Below are positions 36,705 through 44,314 of a stretch of 59,071 nt of DNA, piece after piece. The translations under genes and the position numbers were made by a program. Source of the DNA: Planotetraspora thailandica (lineage in GTDB: Bacteria > Actinomycetota > Actinomycetes > Streptosporangiales > Streptosporangiaceae); assembly GCF_016863335.1 (NCBI RefSeq), contig NZ_BOOR01000072.1, positions 1-59,071 on the forward strand, given 5' to 3'. The notes below the pieces were generated by a model. It worked only from the letters and a program-made list of their open reading frames with translations. It searched no databases and was not told the origin of the DNA. Within the stretch, counting starts at the first letter, position 1. Each line of letters opens with the position of its first letter.

Positions 36705-37835
36705 TCACGAGTTCCACGCCTCCGCGAGCAGTGCGTGCGACCTGACCCTGACGTCGTGGTCATGGGTGATCGTCGTGATCAGCAGCTCGTCGGCGCCCGT
36801 CACGTCGCGGAGCACGGCCAGCCGTTCGGCCACCGCCGGGGGCGTGCCGACGAACTGGGTGTCGAGACGGTCGGCGACCAGCCGCCGGTCGGCGTCGGTC
36901 CACTCGTGCGCGGCCGCCTCCTGCGGGCTCGGGAACGGGACGGCGCCGACGCCGCTGCGGATGCTGCGCACCCACAGCCCGTATCCGGAGGCCACCTCGC
37001 GGGCCGTCGCGTCGTCCTCGGCGACGACCACGTCGGCCGAGACCAGCACGTGTGGTTCCGCGAGCGCCGTCGACGGCTTGAACGCCGCGCGGTAGGCCTC
37101 CACGGCCTCCAGGACGTTCGCCGGGCTGACGTGGTAGTTGGCCGCGAACGGCAGGCCCCGCTCCCCCGCCACCTGGGCGCTCTGGCCGCCGCTGCTGCCG
37201 AGGATCCACAGTTCGAGCGCCGCTCCCTCGCCCGGCACCACGTGCGCCTCGATGCCGTCGCCCGAACGGTGGGTCCCGGCGAGGAACGCGATGATGTCGT
37301 CCACCTGGTCGGCGAAGTCGGGCGTCGTGGCTCCCGGCTGCTGCAGCAGGGCGGCGTGGGCCGCGAAACGCGGCGAGCGGGCCAGCTCGGCGAAGGAGAA
37401 CTCCTCAGGGATGAGCAGACCGCCGACCGTCCTGCGCGGCCTTGGTTCACGTGACTGGGGCTCGCGCGCTTGCTGTTCGCTGAGAACCTCGGCTCTGCGC
37501 TGCCCGGAGCGGCCCAGGCCGAGGTCGATACGGCCCGGGTGGAGCGCGTCGACGGTGCCGAACTGCTCGACGACGGCGAGCGGCGTCTGGTGCCCCAGTT
37601 GCACGGCGCCGGAGCCGACCCTGATGCGGCTGGTGGCCGCGGCGACCAGGGCGATGAGCACGGCGGGCGCCGAGCTCGCGACGCCCGCCGTCAGGTGGTG
37701 TTCGGCCAGCCAATAGCGGTGGAAGCCGAACTCCTCGGCCTTCCTGGCCAGGTCGATCGTGTTGCGCAGCGCGTCGGCCGCGGTCCCGCCGGACGGAATG
37801 GGCGAAAGATCGAGGATGGACAGCGGTGTCGGCAT
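36705..37835 (-). CDS. LLM class flavin-dependent oxidoreductase (group 1)
   Basis: A 376-residue member of the luciferase family group 1: [67 protein letters not shown] and [14 protein letters not shown]-type segments. It has an extra Arg/Gln-rich insertion after the LGLGRSG block (about 110-140). It is the last gene of the four-LLM operon. Its ATG follows the previous stop directly (TGA ATG), with GGAGGG upstream. Substrate unknown. Confidence 0.9.
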   Translation of the reverse strand: MPTPLSILDLSPIPSGGTAADALRNTIDLARKAEEFGFHRYWLAEHHLTAGVASSAPAVLIALVAAATSRIRVGSGAVQLGHQTPLAVVEQFGTVDALHPGRIDLGLGRSGQRRAEVLSEQQAREPQSREPRPRRTVGGLLIPEEFSFAELARSPRFAAHAALLQQPGATTPDFADQVDDIIAFLAGTHRSGDGIEAHVVPGEGAALELWILGSSGGQSAQVAGERGLPFAANYHVSPANVLEAVEAYRAAFKPSTALAEPHVLVSADVVVAEDDATAREVASGYGLWVRSIRSGVGAVPFPSPQEAAAHEWTDADRRLVADRLDTQFVGTPPAVAERLAVLRDVTGADELLITTITHDHDVRVRSHALLAEAWNS

Positions 37836-38879
37836 TCAGCCCTCCAAGGGAGACGACGGGAACGGCCTGCTGGGGATGTCGCGGCGCAGCACGGGCGCGA
37901 TCTCACTCTGGAAGAGCTCCAGCGTGGCGCGGTGCTGCTTGTCGGTGAGGCCGTCGCCGTCGGCGTGCAGGTGCATCACCTCGTGGCCGAACCGCTCGTG
38001 GTACCGGTGAACCTTCTCGATGATCTGCGCGGGGCTTCCCACCAGGATCGAGCTGCGCTCGATGGCGTCCTCCAAGGTGGGGAACACCGGCTGGAGCCCG
38101 AGTTCGGCGAACATCGCCAGCCGGGCGTCGAAGATCGGCCGGTAGGTCGCGATCGCCTCCTGCGACGTCTTCGCCGCGTAGTAGCCGGCGGTGCCCGCAC
38201 CGACGAGGGCCTCGGCCGGGTCGTGGCCGTAGAACCTCCAGCGCTCGCGGTAGTGGTCGATCAGCTCGGCGTACGGCTCGAGGGGGTTGGTGACGTTGGC
38301 GGAGAACAGCGGATCGCCGTACCGCGCCGCGAGGTCGACCGACTCCTTGCTCGTGGCGCTGCCGTGCCAGACGCGGATCGGCTGCTGCAGCGGGCGCGGC
38401 CAGGTCTCCGCGTCGGTCAGGGACGGCCGGAACCGGCCCTCCCAGGTGACCTTGTCCTCCCGCCAGAGCCGGCGGAACAGCTCGTAACCCTCGCGGTTAC
38501 GGTCCCACTGGTCCTCGGCGGTCACGTGGAACAACTGGGCCTGCGCCGCTCCGTTGCCCTTGCCGATGATCAGCTCCAGCCGTCCCCCGGACAGGTGGTC
38601 CAGGGTGGCGTAGTCCTCGAAGGCCCGCACCGGGTCGAGCAAGCTGAGCGTGGTGACCGCGGTGAACAGCCGGATGCGCGATGTCAGGGCCGCGATGTGG
38701 CTCAGCACGACGGGCGGCGAGGACGAGATGAACGGGCGCTCGTGCCGTTCGCCGACGCCGTAGCCGTCGAACCCGAGCTCCTCGGCGAGCACGGCGTTGT
38801 CGACGACCTCCCTGAAACGGGCGGTCGTGGACGCCCTGTCGCCGGTGTGCGTGATGAGTGTGATCAGCAGGAATTTCAT
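37836..38879 (-). CDS. LLM class flavin-dependent oxidoreductase
   Basis: A 347-residue luciferase-like enzyme beginning MKFLLITLITHTGD, with GFDGYGVGERHERPFISSSPPVVLSHIA-type blocks, FTAVTTLSLLDPVRAFEDYATLDHLSGGRLELIIGKG, and RVWHGSATSKESVDLAARYGDPLFSANV. It most likely uses reduced FMN supplied by a separate reductase that is not in this window. GGAGGGAGCACG precedes the ATG. The start overlaps the stop of the gene before it by ATGA. Confidence 0.9.
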   Translation of the reverse strand: MKFLLITLITHTGDRASTTARFREVVDNAVLAEELGFDGYGVGERHERPFISSSPPVVLSHIAALTSRIRLFTAVTTLSLLDPVRAFEDYATLDHLSGGRLELIIGKGNGAAQAQLFHVTAEDQWDRNREGYELFRRLWREDKVTWEGRFRPSLTDAETWPRPLQQPIRVWHGSATSKESVDLAARYGDPLFSANVTNPLEPYAELIDHYRERWRFYGHDPAEALVGAGTAGYYAAKTSQEAIATYRPIFDARLAMFAELGLQPVFPTLEDAIERSSILVGSPAQIIEKVHRYHERFGHEVMHLHADGDGLTDKQHRATLELFQSEIAPVLRRDIPSRPFPSSPLEG

Positions 38880-40072
38880 CGTGCTCCCTCCTCCGCGTAG
38901 CGGCCGGCGGGTCTCGGAAGGCCGAGCCGCCCGCGCAGGGTGACGGCGTCGTAGCGAAGGCGGAAGGCACCCGCCTCCTGCAGGTGCGGCACCAACCCTC
39001 GGGTGACACCCTTCAGGTCGTACGGCAGGGCCCCCGGGCGCAGCCGGTATCCCTCGATGCCGGCGGCCCTCCATTCCAGGAGCAATCCGGCCAGCTCGGC
39101 GGGAGTTCCGGCGAACACCAGCGCGTCGGAGGCGAGTTCGGCCCCGTCGAGCTCGTCGAGCCGGGCCTTGCGCGCGGCGGCGGCCCCGGGCTCGGGATCG
39201 ACGAACACGACGAGGTCTGCGAAGATCCGCAAAGACTCTCCCGTACGGCCGGCCTCCGCCTCACGCACCCGGCCGACGATGGCGGCCGCCTCGGCGGCGT
39301 CGTGCGGGGTGACGAACACGACGTCGCTGCTGCGCGCGGCGAAGGCGTACGGCAGGACGTCGTGGACCAGGGAGGCGACCACGGGCTGCCCCTGAGGGGA
39401 GCGCGGGGTGATCGAGGGGCCCTTGACGTCGAAGAACCGGCCCTCGAAGTCGATGTAGTGCAGCTTGTCGCGGTCGATGAACCTGCCGGTGGCGACGTCG
39501 CGGATCTCGGCGTCGTCATCCCAGCTGTCCCACAGGCGGCGGGCCACCTCGACGGCGTCGGCGGCCTCGGCGAACAGGTCCTCGACGTGCCCCTGCAGCT
39601 CGTCCAGGGCGTCCGGCCGCAACTCGGGGAACGTCCTGCGGCCGAGGAGTGCGGCGTCGGTGCTCCAGGGGGAGACCTGGGGGCGCCAGCCCGCCCGCCC
39701 GCCGCTGACGTGGTCGAGGCTCGCGATGCCGATGGCCACGTGGAACGGCTCGGTGTGCGTGGTCGTCGCGGTCGGCACCAGCCCGATGCGGGTGGTCAGG
39801 GGCGCGAGGCGTGAGGCGAGCAACACGGCGTCGAGCCGTCCCCTGACCTGGTCGCCTCTCCCGTCGGGTCCGTCGGGCAGTGTCGACTGCAGGCCGAAGC
39901 CGTCCTCGAAGGTCACGAAGTCGAGCAGGCCGCGTTCGGCCTCGGCCACCAGGGCCGCCCAGTAACGAGCCCTGAACAGCTCCTCTCCAGGCCCGGGCAG
40001 ATCGCGCCAGGCCGCGGGATGCCACCCGGCGCCGTCCAGCGCGACAGCAAGATGAAGTGATTTATCCGGCAT
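38876..40072 (-). CDS. LLM class flavin-dependent oxidoreductase (NtaA/SnaA-related)
   Basis: A 398-residue luciferase-like enzyme with LHLAVALDGAGWHPAAWRDL, the LLDFVTFEDGFGLQ segment, RIGLVPTATTTHTEPFHVAIGIASLDHVSGGRAGW, and ITPRSPQGQPVVASLV. This pattern fits the large NtaA/SnaA/DszA group that cleaves C-S or C-N bonds or acts on heterocycles. The ATG at 40072 is preferred over 40093 because GGGAAGGG lies just before it. Second gene of the operon, 23 bp after the first; coupled to the third by ATGA. Confidence 0.88.
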   Translation of the reverse strand: MPDKSLHLAVALDGAGWHPAAWRDLPGPGEELFRARYWAALVAEAERGLLDFVTFEDGFGLQSTLPDGPDGRGDQVRGRLDAVLLASRLAPLTTRIGLVPTATTTHTEPFHVAIGIASLDHVSGGRAGWRPQVSPWSTDAALLGRRTFPELRPDALDELQGHVEDLFAEAADAVEVARRLWDSWDDDAEIRDVATGRFIDRDKLHYIDFEGRFFDVKGPSITPRSPQGQPVVASLVHDVLPYAFAARSSDVVFVTPHDAAEAAAIVGRVREAEAGRTGESLRIFADLVVFVDPEPGAAAARKARLDELDGAELASDALVFAGTPAELAGLLLEWRAAGIEGYRLRPGALPYDLKGVTRGLVPHLQEAGAFRLRYDAVTLRGRLGLPRPAGRYAEEGAR

Positions 40073-40095
40073 GCGGCGCCCTTCCCAGATCATGG

Positions 40096-41421
40096 CTAGA
40101 GGGAGTCGAGGGCCAGGTGGTCGCGCAACGTCGTCCCGGCGTATTCGGCGCGGAACACGCCGCGCTCCTGAAGCAGTGGGACGACGCGGTCGACGAAGTC
40201 GTCCAGTCCTCCCGGCGTCAGGTGCGGCACGAGGATGAACCCGTCGGCGGCGTCACCCTGCACGAACTCGTCGATGCGCGCGGCGACCGACGCCGGGGTT
40301 CCGATGAACGACTGGCGGCCGGTCACCTCGATGACGAGCTCGCGGATGGTGAGCTTCTTCTCCTCCGCGAGAGCACGCCACCGCGCGGCGACCGCGGTGC
40401 GGTCGGCGATCGGCACGCGGCCCTGGGAGACGCCGTCCGACAGGTCGGGGTCCACGTCCGGGAGCGGCCCGTCCGGGTCGTAGGCCGATATGTCCCGCCC
40501 CCAGACCTGTTCGAGGAAGGCGATGGCGGTCTGCGGGCCGACCTGCTGCCTGCGGATCTCCGCGGCGGCCTCGGCCGCCTCCTCCTCGGTGTCGCCGAGG
40601 GCGAAGGTGGCCGCCGGCATGATCTTCAGCTCGTGCGGCTTGCGGCCGTAGGCGGCCAGCCTCCGCTTGACGTCGGTGTAGAAGGCCTTCCCGTCCTCCA
40701 GCGTGCCGTGGCGGCTGAAGATGACGTCGGCGGTCTCCGCGGCGAACTCCCTGCCCTCGTCGCTGTCGCCCGCCTGGATGATCACCGGGCGGCCCTGGGG
40801 GCTTCGCGGCACGGTGAACCCGCCGGACACGGTGAAGTGCCGCCCCTCGAAGGACACCTCGCCGATCGCCTCCGGCCGGACGAACCGCCCGTCCCCCGCC
40901 TCCAGCGCGTCCGGCTCCCAGGAGTCCCACAGTTCGCGCGAGAGCCGTACAAACTCGGCGGCGCGCCGGTAGCGGTCGGCCCGGTCGAGGAAGCCGCCGC
41001 GCCGGAAGTTCTCCCCGGTGAAGGCGTCGGAGGTGGTCACGACGTTCCAGGCGGCGCGACCCTCGCTGAGGTGGTCGAGCGTGGCCAGCCGCCGGGCCAC
41101 CTCGTAGGGCTCGTTGAAGGTGGCGTTGACGGTCGCCGCCAGGCCGAGCCGTTCGGTGACGCCGGCCAGCCCGGCGAGCACGGTGAGCGACTCCGGGCGG
41201 CCCACGACGTCGAGGTCGTGGATGCGGCCCTTCAGCTCGCGCAGCCGCAGCCCCTCGGCGAGGAAGAAGAAGTCGAACCTGCCACGTTCGGCCGTCTCGG
41301 CCAGGTGACGGAAGGAGGAGAAGTCGATCTGGCTCTTCGACCGGGGGTCGGTCCAGACGGTGGTGTTGTTGACGCCGGGAAAGTGGGCGGCGAGATGGAC
41401 CTGCTTGCGCGGCGTGCTCAT
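40096..41421 (-). CDS. NtaA/DmoA family FMN-dependent monooxygenase
   Basis: A 441-residue protein with the NtaA/DmoA/SnaA/DszA pattern: HLAAHFPGVNNTTVWTDPRSKSQIDFSSF, RFDFFFLAEGLRLRE, SEGRAAWNVVTTSDAFTGENFRRGG, SPQGRPVIIQAGDSDEGREFAAETAD. Members use FMNH2 and oxygen to open dimethyl sulfide, dibenzothiophene sulfone or nitrilotriacetate. Sulfur scavenging is the likely use, by inference. ATG at 41421 has GGAGGGG seven bases upstream and overlaps the stop of a 24-codon leader ORF by ATGA. First gene of the LLM operon. Confidence 0.9.
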   Translation of the reverse strand: MSTPRKQVHLAAHFPGVNNTTVWTDPRSKSQIDFSSFRHLAETAERGRFDFFFLAEGLRLRELKGRIHDLDVVGRPESLTVLAGLAGVTERLGLAATVNATFNEPYEVARRLATLDHLSEGRAAWNVVTTSDAFTGENFRRGGFLDRADRYRRAAEFVRLSRELWDSWEPDALEAGDGRFVRPEAIGEVSFEGRHFTVSGGFTVPRSPQGRPVIIQAGDSDEGREFAAETADVIFSRHGTLEDGKAFYTDVKRRLAAYGRKPHELKIMPAATFALGDTEEEAAEAAAEIRRQQVGPQTAIAFLEQVWGRDISAYDPDGPLPDVDPDLSDGVSQGRVPIADRTAVAARWRALAEEKKLTIRELVIEVTGRQSFIGTPASVAARIDEFVQGDAADGFILVPHLTPGGLDDFVDRVVPLLQERGVFRAEYAGTTLRDHLALDSL

Positions 41422-41492
41422 CGAGACCCCTCCTTCAACGCGAGCAGGGACACGACGGGAAGGACAGGTCCGGAAAGAGATCTCTTGCGCAT
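41418..41492 (-). CDS. 24-codon leader ORF coupled to the LLM operon
   Basis: ATG at 41492 opens a 24-codon frame starting MRKRSLSGPV and ending with KEGSR and a TGA that overlaps the ATG of the first LLM gene (ATGA). GAAGGGA lies about a dozen bases upstream. The ribosome site of the LLM gene is inside its last codons. It could be a translated leader that controls access to that site. There are no Cys codons, so it is not a classical cysteine attenuator. It may also be chance. Confidence 0.4.
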   Translation of the reverse strand: MRKRSLSGPVLPVVSLLALKEGSR

Positions 41493-41515
41493 GGCGGCTA
41501 CACGTCCCTTCAATA

Positions 41516-41553
41516 CCTACTTTAAAAGTAGGAATAGAAGGTTTAGGTGTCAA
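41516..41553 (-). promoter_or_regulatory. Promoter and 17-bp operator of the LLM operon
   Basis: On the minus strand a perfect TTGACA -35 box (41553-41548) is followed after 17 bases by TACTTT. This -10 box lies inside the perfect palindrome CCTACTTTAAAAGTAGG (41516-41532, centre one base). A protein bound there would block RNA polymerase, so this looks like a repressor site. The leader from here to the LLM start is about 100 bases and contains the 24-codon ORF. The regulator is not encoded next to it. Confidence 0.75.
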
Positions 41554-41657
41554 TGATCTCCCGGCACTTCTTCACAAGGAGTGGCAGAACCGGACGATTC
41601 GGCCGCGCGGCATTGCCGTATGGCCAGGGAGGCTGACGCGGAGACTTGCGGGGAGGC

Positions 41658-41909
41658 CTACTGGGCCGGACGCTCCCGCAGGCGGGCCAGGTCGCTCTCC
41701 ATCTTGGCGATGACCCGCTGGTATCCCTCCCAGCCGTACAGCCGGAGCAGCTCGGACTTCATCCGGAGGGTCTCCTCCTCCACCGCCTCGGGACCCTGGC
41801 GGCTCACCGCGTCGAGCGCACGTCGCGCCCGAAGTCCGTCGCCGTCGAGACCGGCGCGACCGTCGAGGCCGTCGCCTCGAAACTCAGGAGTAGGCATGGG
41901 CCCTGCCAT
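41658..41909 (-). CDS. Small helical protein of unknown function
   Basis: An 83-residue protein. The second half (EEETLRMKSELLRLYGWEGYQRVIAKMESDLARLRERPAQ, cited here only by its parts LRMKSELLRL and RVIAKMESDLARL) is amphipathic helix with a central WEGY turn. The first half is Gly/Asp/Arg-rich and looks disordered. A second ATG at 41897 is an equally good start. No family was recognised. It lies downstream of the terminator at 41947-41972 and thus probably has its own promoter. Confidence 0.5.
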   Translation of the reverse strand: MAGPMPTPEFRGDGLDGRAGLDGDGLRARRALDAVSRQGPEAVEEETLRMKSELLRLYGWEGYQRVIAKMESDLARLRERPAQ

Positions 41910-41946
41910 CCGCGTGTACCTAACGATGCCTAGTCCTGACGCGTCG

Positions 41947-41972
41947 CCGGGGCGGCAGGTTGACCGCCCCGG
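41947..41972 (-). terminator. Hairpin terminator after the YiiX-like gene
   Basis: A 9-bp perfect stem (CCGGGGCGG with its complement) closes an 8-base loop. It lies 29 bp after the stop of the minus-strand YiiX-like gene. No T-tract follows. Confidence 0.65.
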
Positions 41973-42000
41973 TGAAATCTTGACGCGGTTTTCACGGATC

Positions 42001-42636
42001 TCAGCGAACCGGCGGAATTTCCACCGCGATCTCGCCGCCCAGCTGCGCTCCGTTCAGCAGCTCCAGGTCGTCCCCGCTCCAGAATCTGCCCGGGTCGTAC
42101 CAGTTCGGGCGGCGTCCCTTGGGGAGCAGCCCCATGGCCTCGTAGGTGAGCGCGACCACCTCGGCGCAGTAGGCCGTCTCCAAGGCGGTGTCCCCGCGCA
42201 GGAAGTTCGGCAGCCGCCCGCGCATCCACCGGCCGGCGAGCTGCGCGGTCGACGGGAACGGCGTGCCGTCCAGCCGCGCGATCGTGCGCAGCACGGCGTC
42301 CTCCATGTCTTGCGTCGCCGGCGGTTCGAGCTGGCGCAGCCACGCGCGCTGGCCGTACCTGTCGGCCCACACCCGTACGGCGTCGCGCAGGTCGTGCAGT
42401 TGCACGCCGCGCTGGTGGGTGCCCGACCACATGTCGGGAAGCGAGCGGCCGAGCTCGGCATGCCACATCAGCGCGGGCATGTCGTCGACGACGACGGCCA
42501 TGCCCACGTGGTTGACCGGGCTGTTCGTGGTCATCTGGATCGCGCGGTCGGGTACGGTGCGACCGCGGAAGACCCATACGTCTCCGGTGCGCGTGAGGTC
42601 GACCGCTTCATCAAGACTTATCCGCATATCCGGCAC
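42001..42636 (-). CDS. Permuted papain-like (YiiX/NlpC-type) hydrolase
   Basis: A 211-residue protein with the permuted order of the YiiX group: GDVWVFRGRTVPDRAIQMTTNSPVNHVGM (His first; residues about 18-47) and, later, ETAYCAEVVALTYEAMGLLP (Cys near 161). Members are predicted cysteine peptidases, amidases or acyl-transferases. No signal peptide, so it acts in the cytoplasm. GTG at 42636 follows TAGGCT by six bases with no ribosome site: a leaderless start, from the same symmetric promoter as the divergent 54-residue membrane protein. Confidence 0.75.
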   Translation of the reverse strand: MPDMRISLDEAVDLTRTGDVWVFRGRTVPDRAIQMTTNSPVNHVGMAVVVDDMPALMWHAELGRSLPDMWSGTHQRGVQLHDLRDAVRVWADRYGQRAWLRQLEPPATQDMEDAVLRTIARLDGTPFPSTAQLAGRWMRGRLPNFLRGDTALETAYCAEVVALTYEAMGLLPKGRRPNWYDPGRFWSGDDLELLNGAQLGGEIAVEIPPVR

Positions 42637-42654
42637 GGCAGTAGCCTAGGCAGA
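42636..42654. promoter_or_regulatory. Bidirectional promoter of two leaderless genes
   Basis: TAGCCT (42642-42647) lies six bases before the plus-strand ATG at 42654. On the other strand TAGGCT (42648-42643) lies six bases before the GTG at 42636. The two -10 boxes overlap by five base pairs and the two start codons, which should be the start sites, are 18 bp apart. No -35 box is obvious. Confidence 0.7.
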
Positions 42655-42818
42655 TGCGATGGTGGAAGGTACTGGGTCTCGCGGCGTTCGCGGGAGTCGC
42701 CGCGACCGGAGTGGTGGTCGTGCGCGCGGAGCGGCGGCGCCGCGCCTACACACCCGAGGAGATCCGCGACCGCCTGCGCGAGCGGGTGGCGCAGGCCCCC
42801 GCGGGCGACGGCTCCTGA
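42654..42818 (+). CDS. 54-residue single-span membrane protein
   Basis: Starts MRWWKVLGLAAFAGVAATGV: a hydrophobic helix from residue 4 to 23, then a strongly basic stretch (RAERRRRAYTPEEI) and a short charged helix (RDRLRERVAQ). Topology should be N-out, C-in by the positive-inside rule. Too short for usual gene finders, but supported by the leaderless promoter six bases upstream, the tryptophans and the codon use. Divergent from the YiiX-like gene. Its role is unknown; membrane anchoring of the YiiX-like protein is a guess. Confidence 0.65.
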   Translation: MRWWKVLGLAAFAGVAATGVVVVRAERRRRAYTPEEIRDRLRERVAQAPAGDGS

Positions 42819-42827
42819 GCTCGGCAT

Positions 42828-43571
42828 TCAGCCGGTGTAGGCGTCGAGGCCGAGTTTGACCGCCACGGCCAGCCCGCAGACCGCGGCGATGATGCGCAGC
42901 GAGTGCCCGGGAAGCCGGCGCGCGATCGCGGGCCCGATCCAGCCGCCGACGAGGAAGCCCGCCGCCAGCGGCGCCACCGCCGCCCACTGCACGGGCCCGA
43001 ACAACGCGAAGCCGATCGCGGCCACGCCGTTGGCGAGCGAGGAGACGACGTTCTTGATCGCGTTGACCCTGACCGGCGACCGGTCGAGCGCGGATCCGAG
43101 CACGGCGAACATCAGCAGGCCGCCGGCCGCGCCGAAATAGCCCAGGTAGACGGCGACCGCGAACAACGCCGCCCGCAGGGGCCCGCCGTTCTCACCCCCG
43201 AGCCGTACATGGCCCGGCCGGGGCGGGCGGAGCAGCAGCAGCGACGCGCCCGCGATGAGCAGCGGCGCGATCATCTCGAACGTCTGCGACGGCGTCGCCA
43301 GCAGCAGCACCGCGCCGACCGCGCCGCCGGCCGCGGTGATCAAACCGAACCGCAGGACGAGCCGGCCCTGGCCGGCCAGCTCGGGACGCGAGCCGGCCGC
43401 CGCGCCGAGGCCGGTGAAGAGCAGGGAGACGGTGTTGGTGACGTTGGCGCTCAGCGGCGGGATGCCGAAGGCGAGGAGCGCCGGATAGGAGACGATCGAC
43501 GCCAGGCTGACCACCGTGCTCACCACACCCGCCAGCACGCCGGCCGCGGCGAGCCCGATCACCTGACCCAT
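42828..43571 (-). CDS. TauE/SafE (TSUP) family membrane permease
   Basis: A 247-residue protein with about eight membrane helices and the two related halves typical of the family (GVVSTVVSLASIVSYPALLAFGIPPLSANVTNTV-type motif in the first, ALDRSPVRVNAIKNVVSSLANG in the second). The family moves sulfite, sulfoacetate, taurine-derived or other organic anions across the membrane. Nearness to the LLM operon, likely sulfur-linked, makes a sulfur anion plausible. GTG 43574 is an alternative start one codon up. Confidence 0.88.
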   Translation of the reverse strand: MGQVIGLAAAGVLAGVVSTVVSLASIVSYPALLAFGIPPLSANVTNTVSLLFTGLGAAAGSRPELAGQGRLVLRFGLITAAGGAVGAVLLLATPSQTFEMIAPLLIAGASLLLLRPPRPGHVRLGGENGGPLRAALFAVAVYLGYFGAAGGLLMFAVLGSALDRSPVRVNAIKNVVSSLANGVAAIGFALFGPVQWAAVAPLAAGFLVGGWIGPAIARRLPGHSLRIIAAVCGLAVAVKLGLDAYTG

Positions 43572-43650
43572 CACAGGGATGACCCAACCACACGGCCCTC
43601 ACCCGGCCGCTGCCGGGGGCTCACGCGAAACAGACACCGGCCACGCAAAC

Positions 43651-43705
43651 GACAACCAGGGCGGACACCTCCCGTCCAATACCGGAGATGCCCGCCCTGG
43701 TTGTC
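43651..43705 (-). terminator. 14-bp stem with 27-base loop after the secreted protein gene
   Basis: GACAACCAGGGCGG at 43651-43664 pairs perfectly with CCGCCCTGGTTGTC at 43692-43705. The loop is long (27 bases) and can form a small extra helix (ACCTCCCG with CGGAGAT in part). It lies 21 bp past the stop of the minus-strand secreted protein gene. It should terminate that transcript, but the long loop is unusual for a terminator. Confidence 0.6.
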
Positions 43706-43726
43706 ATTTCGCCATGCGTGCCACGG

Positions 43727-44299
43727 TCAGTCGATCAGCGTCCAGCCAGGACCGCACGGGGGTGTCAGGTCTGACGGCCCCGCCGGGAAGAAGGCGGTGG
43801 TCGCGGTCGCCGGGAGGGGTGAGCCCACGGTGGCGCCCCAGGTGCACGTGGTCTGGTAGATGCTCCCACTCGCGGTCTCCGCGGCGATGAGCAGGGAGGC
43901 GTTGACGTTGTCCGTAGCCACCGCGTCGTCCGCGGTGATGGCCAACCTGTTGTCGGCCACCGTCATGTTGGTCACGGCGCCGCCCCCGCTGCTCTCGATC
44001 CCCCTGAGGTTGATCCACGTGTTGGTGTTGGGGTCCCTGATCCAGGGGACTCCGCCGTTGGCCGACACCCTGAAGACGCGCCCCGGTTCGTTCACATTGG
44101 TGCCCGCCACGGTGTCGATGGTGACGAATGCCGAGTCGAACCACTCCGCCGGTGCTTTGCCCTTCGCCTTGGTGTCGGCGGAGGCGGCCAGACTCGTCAG
44201 GCCCACGGTTCCACATGCCACCGTCGCCGCGACGAGGCACGTCACCAGACGACCGGCGCCACGCGGGGTTGAAGTCGAGTGGCTCGTACGAGAAATCAA
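43727..44299 (-). CDS. Secreted protein of unknown function
   Basis: A 190-residue protein with a Sec signal (LVTCLVAATVACGTVGLTSLAASA, cut before DTKAKG; quoted by its parts LVAATVACGTVG and LAASA). The mature part is beta-rich, with WFDSAFVTIDTVAGTN, VFRVSANGGVPWIRDPNTNTWINL and a C-terminal pair of cysteines (TTCTWG, TPPCGP). No family was recognised. Two starts are possible: ATG 44314 without a ribosome site, or TTG 44299 with GGAGGGA seven bases upstream, which I prefer. A 16-bp palindrome covers this start. Confidence 0.65.
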   Translation of the reverse strand: MISRTSHSTSTPRGAGRLVTCLVAATVACGTVGLTSLAASADTKAKGKAPAEWFDSAFVTIDTVAGTNVNEPGRVFRVSANGGVPWIRDPNTNTWINLRGIESSGGGAVTNMTVADNRLAITADDAVATDNVNASLLIAAETASGSIYQTTCTWGATVGSPLPATATTAFFPAGPSDLTPPCGPGWTLID

Positions 44300-44307
44300 T
44301 TGATTTC
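44292..44307. promoter_or_regulatory. 16-bp perfect palindrome over a start codon
   Basis: GAAATCAATTGATTTC is a perfect palindrome. It covers the TTG start at 44299-44297 of the secreted protein gene and lies just after its GGAGGG site. In RNA it could fold over the start; in DNA it could bind a dimeric repressor. Confidence 0.5.
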
Positions 44308-44314
44308 CCTCCAT

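Noticed and set aside
41581-42840. 419-codon plus-strand frame starting after AAGGAG at 41573-41578
   Set aside because: It has a fair ribosome site, but its product is Arg/Ser/Pro-rich and it runs antisense to the YiiX-like gene, which has clear family motifs and its own promoter.
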